A stretch of DNA of 64,000 bases, taken from the NCBI RefSeq assembly GCF_013372105.1, contig NZ_CP053825.1, positions 1,488,001 through 1,552,000 on the forward strand, read 5' to 3'. This document shows positions 58,654 through 64,000 of the stretch, piece by piece. The notes below the pieces were generated by a model, which did not search any database, was not told where the DNA came from, and saw only the letters and a list, made by a program, of their open reading frames with translations. Each line of letters begins with the position of its first letter. Positions within the stretch are counted from its first letter, which is position 1. The position numbers and the translations under genes are program-made. This stretch comes from Campylobacter armoricus. GTDB taxonomy: Bacteria; Campylobacterota; Campylobacteria; Campylobacterales; Campylobacteraceae.

Positions 58654-58715
58654 TTTAAACCTTTAAAGTTTATATTTTATAAGATATTTAATATAAACTT
58701 TATTAAATTTATGAT

Positions 58716-59696
58716 TTAAAACTCTTTTGTTTCGCTTAATTTAAGATAAATTTCATCATTTTTACTAAGCTCTTTATGATGATAAATACTAAAAATATGC
58801 CCTTCCAAACTCACACTTATCTCATAAAAATCTCCATAAAACACGCATTCTAAAACGCTAGCTTTTAAGGGAGTTTGTGTTATTGAAATTTGTATATCAT
58901 TAGGGCGTAAAATGCCGTTTTTACTTTGTAAATATGCTTTAAAATTCTCATCTAAAATTGTATTTGAATCTATAAAAAATGCCCCACCCAAAAAGCAAGC
59001 ACTATCTATATTTTTAGGCTTATAAAAAAGCTCTTTAGCACTTCCATAGTCTAAAATTTTCCCATCCTTAATCAAAGCAATATTATCTGATAAATAAAAA
59101 GCATCATCTTTATCATGCGTAACAAAAATAGCACTAAGCTTGTGCTCTTTTAAGATATTTTTGATTTCTTTGCGCATTTTAACGCTTAAAGTATGATTTA
59201 AATTTGAAAAAGGCTCATCAAAAAGTATGATTTTTGGTCTTGCGACTATGGTTCTTGCTAGTGCTACCCTTTGAGCTTGTCCGCCGCTTAGTTCATTTGG
59301 ATAGCGTTTTAAAAGCGTATTTAAATTTAAAATTTCTAAAACTTCATCAAGTCTTTGCTTTTGCTCGTTTTTGCTTAAAAAGCTTATACCAAAGCATATA
59401 TTTTCTTCTACATTTAAGTGTGGAAATAAAGCATAATCTTGAAACAAAACCCCCACATCACGCTCTTGCGGGGCTAGATACACACCCTTGGAAGCAACCA
59501 GTTTACCCCCTATATAAATACTACCATCATTGATTTCAAAAAAACCTGCTATACAACCGAGCAAAGAACTCTTACCACAGCCACTTTCTCCCAAAATACT
59601 GACAATCTCACCTTCTTTTAAGCTCAAAGAAATTCCTTTTAAAACCTCTGTTTTTCCAAAAGATTTGTAAAGATTGTCAATTTTTAAGATTTCCAT
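58716..59696 (-). CDS. fbpC: Iron(III) ABC transporter ATP-binding protein
   Basis: 326 aa. Walker A GESGCGKSS (about residues 35-43), signature LSGGQAQRVALART (about 135-148), Walker B IILFDEPFSN, H-loop FVTHDKDDA and a C-terminal TOBE-like domain (GILRPNDIQISI). Energises the FbpB permease. Shares one base with fbpB (TAATG). Last gene of fbpABC. Confidence 0.92.
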   Translation of the reverse strand: MEILKIDNLYKSFGKTEVLKGISLSLKEGEIVSILGESGCGKSSLLGCIAGFFEINDGSIYIGGKLVASKGVYLAPQERDVGVLFQDYALFPHLNVEENICFGISFLSKNEQKQRLDEVLEILNLNTLLKRYPNELSGGQAQRVALARTIVARPKIILFDEPFSNLNHTLSVKMRKEIKNILKEHKLSAIFVTHDKDDAFYLSDNIALIKDGKILDYGSAKELFYKPKNIDSACFLGGAFFIDSNTILDENFKAYLQSKNGILRPNDIQISITQTPLKASVLECVFYGDFYEISVSLEGHIFSIYHHKELSKNDEIYLKLSETKEF

Positions 59697-61279
59697 TATT
59701 GTCCTTTTTGGTTGTTTTTATTTTGCAAATAATGCATTAAAAATGTAGGGATAATCCCAAATAACACTATAATTAAAGATGGCAAAGAAACATTGTAAAT
59801 TAACTCATTTTCACTATAAGCAAATACAAGTGATGAAAGCGTTTGAAAACCTGAAGGTGAAAGTATAGTTGAAATAGGCAATTCTTTTAAAATATCTACA
59901 CAAATTATCACCACAGCCAAAGCCAAATAATGCTTCATCAAAGGAAAATGAATTTGAGTGAAAATTTTAAATGGTTTTGATTTTAAGGTTAAATTTGCAT
60001 AGTCTATATTTTTTGAAATTTTCTCATAGCCTGATTGAGTTGCAAAAATCCCTGAAGCTAAAAATCTCACAAAATATCCAAAAAATAAAACTAAAAATCC
60101 ACCTCCAACCGCATATTCAAAAGACAAAAAATCAAAGATATAATTTAGCACACCCAAAATCACCAAAATCCCTACAGCTACTACAGCTCCAGGTAAAGAA
60201 TACCCCAAAGTAGTAAGCCAAAGCATAATTTTAGAAGCTTTTGTATCATTTAAACGCACAACAAAACACAGATAAAATGCCACTATTACTATAGAAAAAG
60301 AACTTATCAAAGCTACGCTAAGACTATAAAATGCAGGTGTTAAGGCATTTCTTAAATTTTGTATAAAATCAAATCCAGCCCAATAAACAAGCCATATAAT
60401 AGGCACTATAAAAGCTAAAAATACCACTAAAAAGCACCAAAAAAATGCCAAAAATGCCTTAAATCCTTTTAATTCTTCTTTGGGAGTTGTTATAAAAATA
60501 TTTTGCACAAAAGTCTTTTTTCCTCTTTGAATTTTTTCAAAAAGCATTAAAAACGCGATAAAAACAAGCAAAGCCACACTTAAAGCTATAGCACTAACTT
60601 CATCACCACCACTTCCCCAAGTCCTAAAAATCCCTGCACTAAAAGTATCTACACCAAAATATGCTACTAAACCATAATCACTTAAAACCTCCATAGCCAC
60701 TAAAAGCAAAGCCCCTACTATACCCACACGGCAAAATGGTAAAATTACTTTAAAAAATGTTTTTAAATTAGATGCTTTAAGTATTTTAGCACTTAAGATG
60801 ATATTTCCAAGCCCATAAGCAAAGGTATTTTTAGCAAAAAAATACACATAAGGATAAAGTGCAAAAGATAAAATCACAATTACCCCATAAGCATTCATGA
60901 TATCTATACGCTTTTCAACACCTAAAAAAGTAGGGATTAAACCTTGAAATTCAAACAAATCAATCCAAACAAAACCCATTACATAAGAAGGTATAGCCAA
61001 AGGTAAAATCAAAATCCATTCGAAAAATTTCGAGCCAAAAAATTTATAAAAGGCGATCAAATAAGCACTTACTAAACCTATAATCAAACACAGCACTAAA
61101 GTCCCAAACAATATAAAAGCACTACCAAAAATATATCGTGGCAAGACATTTTTGCTCAAATGTTTTAAGGTATTAATATCTATAAAAGGAATGTGTAAGA
61201 TGATAGCAAGTATAGGCAGTATAATCAAACTACAGAAAAAAAAGGTGATAAAAGACCACCTTAAACTTAAAAATTTCAA
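59696..61279 (-). CDS. fbpB: Iron(III) ABC transporter permease
   Basis: 527 aa, about 12 membrane segments in two homologous halves, each with a permease EAA-like loop (GLGNIILSAKILKASNLKTF and SKNIDYANLTLKSKPFKIF). This fused two-domain permease is typical of the FbpB/AfuB family. Lies 19 bp after fbpA and overlaps fbpC by one base. Confidence 0.92.
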   Translation of the reverse strand: MKFLSLRWSFITFFFCSLIILPILAIILHIPFIDINTLKHLSKNVLPRYIFGSAFILFGTLVLCLIIGLVSAYLIAFYKFFGSKFFEWILILPLAIPSYVMGFVWIDLFEFQGLIPTFLGVEKRIDIMNAYGVIVILSFALYPYVYFFAKNTFAYGLGNIILSAKILKASNLKTFFKVILPFCRVGIVGALLLVAMEVLSDYGLVAYFGVDTFSAGIFRTWGSGGDEVSAIALSVALLVFIAFLMLFEKIQRGKKTFVQNIFITTPKEELKGFKAFLAFFWCFLVVFLAFIVPIIWLVYWAGFDFIQNLRNALTPAFYSLSVALISSFSIVIVAFYLCFVVRLNDTKASKIMLWLTTLGYSLPGAVVAVGILVILGVLNYIFDFLSFEYAVGGGFLVLFFGYFVRFLASGIFATQSGYEKISKNIDYANLTLKSKPFKIFTQIHFPLMKHYLALAVVIICVDILKELPISTILSPSGFQTLSSLVFAYSENELIYNVSLPSLIIVLFGIIPTFLMHYLQNKNNQKGQ

Positions 61280-61298
61280 ATTTTATTTTTCCTTAAAA

Positions 61299-62303
61299 TT
61301 ATTTCCATTGAACTTCATCAAAAATCATCAAAGCTTCTTTAGCATTACCCCAGTAAGCTTCAAAATTTGGCTTTTCAATTTTAAACTCACCCCATGATTG
61401 TAAAATTTTAGCAGGTTTTACTTCTTTATTAACCGGATACTCATAGTTTTGATTTGTTAAAATTTCTTGTGCTTCTTTTGAAAGCATAAATTCTATGAAT
61501 TTAATTGCTGCTTCTTGATTTTTAGAAGTTTTTAAAACACCTATACCACTTACATTTATATGAGTTCCCCTATCTTCTTGATTTGGAAAAATCACTTTTA
61601 CAGAATTTGCAGCTTCAACATCTTTAGGATTTTTTGAATTTGCCAAATGCCCTAAATAATAGCTATTTGATATAGCTACATCGCCTTCTTTAGCATAGAT
61701 TGCACGAATTTGATCACGGTCCCCACCTTTTGGAGTTCTAGCAAGATTTTCAGCTATACCCTTAGCCCATTCTTTTGCTTTTTCTTTACCCAAAGTATCA
61801 ATCATAGCACTTAATAAAGAAACATTATAAACATTATTTGAACTTCTTACTAAAATTTTGCCTTTAAATTTAGGATCTGTTAAGTCTTCGTAAGTTTTAA
61901 TCTCTCCATCTTTAACTCTATCTTTAGAAGCGATGATAATTCTAGCTCTTGTGGTAAAAGCATACCATTCGTTGTTTTTACCTCTTAATTCTTTTGGTGA
62001 AAGTTTTTCTAACTCAGGTGAGCTAACTGATACAAAAAGATTATTTGTACGAACTTGTTCTAAATTTCCCGCATCAGCAGTCATAAACAAATCAGCTTTT
62101 GAATTTTTACCTTCAACTTCTAATCTTTTAGCAAGCTCATTAGCCTTAGCTTGCACCACATTTACACTAATGCCTGTTTTTTCTTGAAATAATTTGAAAA
62201 TTCCCTTATCAGAATCATAATGGCGATGAGAATAAATCGTAAGTTCTTGAGCACTTAAACTCATAGCTGCTAGTAAAGATAGTAAAACTATTTTTGCTTT
62301 CAT
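61299..62303 (-). CDS. fbpA: Periplasmic iron(III)-binding protein
   Basis: 334 aa with signal peptide (about residues 1-18, SLSAQ cleavage). Class II periplasmic binding protein: YSHRHYDSDKGIFKLFQEKT at the N-terminus, and the tandem tyrosines in AISNSYYLGHLANSK (about 210-224) expected to bind Fe(III). Corresponds to cFbpA of C. jejuni. First gene of fbpABC, preceded by a likely Fur box. Confidence 0.92.
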   Translation of the reverse strand: MKAKIVLLSLLAAMSLSAQELTIYSHRHYDSDKGIFKLFQEKTGISVNVVQAKANELAKRLEVEGKNSKADLFMTADAGNLEQVRTNNLFVSVSSPELEKLSPKELRGKNNEWYAFTTRARIIIASKDRVKDGEIKTYEDLTDPKFKGKILVRSSNNVYNVSLLSAMIDTLGKEKAKEWAKGIAENLARTPKGGDRDQIRAIYAKEGDVAISNSYYLGHLANSKNPKDVEAANSVKVIFPNQEDRGTHINVSGIGVLKTSKNQEAAIKFIEFMLSKEAQEILTNQNYEYPVNKEVKPAKILQSWGEFKIEKPNFEAYWGNAKEALMIFDEVQWK

Positions 62304-62327
62304 TTTATAAATTTCCTTAATTTTGAA

Positions 62328-62347
62328 ATTGATAAGGATTATTATAT
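62328..62347 (-). promoter_or_regulatory. Candidate Fur box upstream of fbpA
   Basis: ATTGATAAGGATTATTATAT (plus strand) resembles the Campylobacter Fur site: an ATTGATAA half followed by ATTATnA. It is 25-44 bp upstream of the fbpA start. One half-site is imperfect. Iron repression of fbpABC would be expected. Confidence 0.5.
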
Positions 62348-62486
62348 TAATAATTCACTTTATATTTACTTAAATTGATACACATAATCATTTTAAAATA
62401 AAATGATACAAAATTAACATAAATCAAGATATTTTTTCTCTCATTTTTATATAATCACCAAAAATACAATATATAAAGGAGAAAAA

Positions 62487-62918
62487 ATGACTCAAGAACA
62501 AATTCAAATCATCAAAGATTGTGTGCCAGTTTTACAAAAAAATGGTGAAGTTTTAACTAAAGAATTTTATAAAATCATGTTTGAAGAATACCCTGAAGTA
62601 AAACCTATGTTTAATATGGAAAAACAAGCTTCAGGCGAACAACCAAAAGCTTTAGCTATGGCTATTTTAATGGCAGCTAAAAATGTAGAAAATTTAGAAA
62701 ATATGAGAAGTTTTGTTGATAAAGTAGCTATCACTCATACAAAATTAAATGTCAAAGAAGAACACTACCCTATAGTTGGTGCTTGTCTTTTAAAGGCTAT
62801 TAAAGTAGTGTTAAATGCAAATGAGGCTACACTAAAAGCTTGGGAGGAAGCTTACAAGGCTATCGCACAATTTTATATAGATATTGAAAAAGAAATTTAT
62901 ACAAAAACTCAACAATAG
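62487..62918 (+). CDS. cgb: Single-domain haemoglobin
   Basis: 143 aa. Globin fold without a reductase domain. The proximal His F8 is in VAITHTKLNV (about residue 92); the distal region has FYKIMFEEYPEVKPMFN and a Gln in KQASGEQPKAL. NO-detoxifying globin controlled by NssR in C. jejuni (Cj1586). RBS AAAGGAGA. Terminates at a hairpin shared with the next gene. Confidence 0.93.
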   Translation: MTQEQIQIIKDCVPVLQKNGEVLTKEFYKIMFEEYPEVKPMFNMEKQASGEQPKALAMAILMAAKNVENLENMRSFVDKVAITHTKLNVKEEHYPIVGACLLKAIKVVLNANEATLKAWEEAYKAIAQFYIDIEKEIYTKTQQ

Positions 62919-62943
62919 GCCTTGATTTTCAAAGCCTATTGTA
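62912..62943. terminator. Bidirectional terminator
   Basis: CAATAGGC...GCCTATTG with an internal CTTG/CAAA extension (one mismatch) between the convergent globin and GlcG-like genes; overlaps the globin stop. Confidence 0.72.
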
Positions 62944-63409
62944 AAAATGCTATCCCTGCTTTAGCTATCTTCACATCCTCATCTAAGTGTGCTCCGCCCA
63001 CACCTATACCACCAACAACAACTCCATCTATAAAAATAGGCACCCCACCGGGCATAATAGAAAATTTATCATCTAAATAACGAATATCTTCAGGTATTTT
63101 ACCTTCTTTTACACCTTTAAAAATAATCGCTGTTTCTCTTTTTTGAGAAGTGGCTGTGTAAGCTTTTTTATAACTAGCATTAATCGTATGCACACCCGCC
63201 TTATCATCTCTTAAAACTGCTAAGATTTGACCGGATTTATCCACTATAGTAATGCTTACATGAAAACCATTTTTTCTTGCTTCTTTTTTAGCCAAATCCA
63301 AAATCCCTTCAACCATTTGCGTGGTTAAAACAGGCTCTTTTACAAGCTCAAAAGTTTTTGCCATCAAACTTACTCCTAAAAATAAACACAAAATTAGTAT
63401 TTTTTTCAT
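62936..63409 (-). CDS. GlcG/HbpS-like (DUF336) exported protein
   Basis: 157 aa with signal peptide (about residues 1-17). The DUF336 domain fills the rest: [35 protein letters not shown] and the glycine-rich [20 protein letters not shown]. HbpS relatives bind haem; others occur with glycolate or diol metabolism. Haem or cofactor binding is possible given the iron and globin neighbours, but not shown. Separated by 10 bp from the ABC exporter gene upstream, so probably co-transcribed with it. Confidence 0.82.
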   Translation of the reverse strand: MKKILILCLFLGVSLMAKTFELVKEPVLTTQMVEGILDLAKKEARKNGFHVSITIVDKSGQILAVLRDDKAGVHTINASYKKAYTATSQKRETAIIFKGVKEGKIPEDIRYLDDKFSIMPGGVPIFIDGVVVGGIGVGGAHLDEDVKIAKAGIAFLQ

Positions 63410-63418
63410 ATCTTTCCT

Positions 63419-64000
63419 TTAAAATTTTTCTACTGCATTTTTTGCTAGCTCTTTTATATCGCCTTTTAATTCGCAAATTTCACCATTTTGTGCAAGTAAA
63501 ATTCTATCAGCCATATCAAAATACACATCATCATGTGTTATAGCAAATATAGTAACACCTTTTTGCTTTAAAAGTGGCAAAAGCCTAGTATAAAAAAATT
63601 TTCTAAACATAGGATCTTGATCAGCAGCCCACTCATCTAAGATCAAAATATCCCTTTTTTCAAGCAAGGCATTAAGCATAGCTAGACGCTTTTTTTGTCC
63701 CGCTGAAAGCTTTATGGTGCTAAAAGTATTTTCTACAAGCTCTACTTTTTCATTTAGCTCTAAAATTTCAAGCCAGTATGCTAAGTCCTCTTTGCTAAAT
63801 TTCTCATCTTCTAAAACATACTCAAATAAATGAAAATCACTAAAAATTGCACTAATTAGATTTCTATACTCATAAATATTTTCTGAAGTTATTTTTTCAT
63901 CATCTAAAAAAATATCCCCTTTAAAATCTGTAAAAAGCCCTGCTAAAATCATAGAAAAAGTAGATTTACCACTACCATTTTTACCTATTAAAAATACACA
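63419..64000 (-). CDS. ABC exporter ATP-binding domain (partial, runs off right edge; PvdE/cyclic-peptide exporter type)
   Basis: 194 codons are visible and the frame stays open to base 64000, so the membrane domain and start are missing. Walker A GKNGSGKST falls at 63956-63985, then Q-loop region ISAIFSDFHLF, signature LSAGQKKRLAML, Walker B ILILDEWAADQDP (an unusual DEWAAD in this subfamily) and H-loop FAITHDD. The WAADQDP form is typical of PvdE/SyrD/YojI-like fused exporters. C. jejuni Cj1587c is the positional counterpart beside cgb. Confidence 0.85.
   Translation of the reverse strand, partial: CVFLIGKNGSGKSTFSMILAGLFTDFKGDIFLDDEKITSENIYEYRNLISAIFSDFHLFEYVLEDEKFSKEDLAYWLEILELNEKVELVENTFSTIKLSAGQKKRLAMLNALLEKRDILILDEWAADQDPMFRKFFYTRLLPLLKQKGVTIFAITHDDVYFDMADRILLAQNGEICELKGDIKELAKNAVEKF

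Noticed and set aside
62411-62430. TTAACATAAATCAAGAT as an NssR site for cgb
   Set aside because: Only one half (TTAAC) of the expected inverted repeat is visible.

Overview
The window looks like a chromosomal segment of a Campylobacter species (Campylobacterota). The DNA is very AT-rich and genes are packed with 1-17 bp overlaps. Gene order matches several known C. jejuni blocks: def/clpP/tig/folE/fliI, mscS/can/yccA/secG/frr/pyrE/RDD/nrdB/pcm, typA/Cj0040-like/fliK/flgD/flgE/ffs, and aroC/rnc/rnhA/dnaG. These blocks are joined differently from C. jejuni and separated by extra genes (pbpC with an alpha-2-macroglobulin gene, an alpha-carbonic anhydrase, Fic, WG-repeat protein). I infer a non-jejuni species, perhaps of the lari group; no 16S or MLST gene is present to prove it. 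I saw no insertion sequence, prophage or CRISPR array.

Layout. 1-8028 (minus) is one compact operon-like run reading from tig to nnr: tig, clpP, a degenerate GGDEF gene, def, comM, a NYN-domain gene, rmuC, nnr (cut by the left edge). 8137-12021 (plus) holds folE and fliI, then three small or unusual genes preceded by sigma-54, sigma-28 and sigma-54 promoter sequences, which places them in the flagellar regulon. 12144-16816 holds nifS-nifU (Fe-S assembly), two tandem nhaA antiporters and tRNA-Glu. 16851-21739 (minus) carries a TRIC-type channel, an ATP-grasp protein and aroC-rnc-rnhA-lapB-like. 21814-24649 carries dnaG and a PP-loop/NFACT-R protein. 24672-34431 (minus) is a chemoreceptor with an 11-G tract upstream, then pbpC and a large alpha-2-macroglobulin lipoprotein gene.

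34535-47885 holds a tandem pair of small exported cysteine proteins, mscS-can, a Bax1-I membrane protein, the secG-frr-pyrE-RDD-nrdB run, dba-dsbI (oxidative folding), pcm, a GNAT gene, an atypical alpha-carbonic anhydrase and typA. 47948-52853 is a sigma-54-driven hook operon (Cj0040-like, fliK, flgD, flgE). It is followed by a small conserved gene, the SRP RNA gene ffs and an HD-domain gene.

54692-58715 is the most accessory-looking stretch. It contains a translationally coupled phosphoribosyltransferase + SLOG-domain pair resembling ShosTA/DprA-ComF-like conflict modules, a 14-unit WG-repeat protein with perfect 102-bp DNA repeats, and a class III Fic protein with its inhibitory motif. The right end (58716-64000) holds the fbpABC iron transporter behind a likely Fur box, the single-domain globin cgb, a GlcG/HbpS-like protein, and the start-less end of an ABC exporter cut by the window edge.
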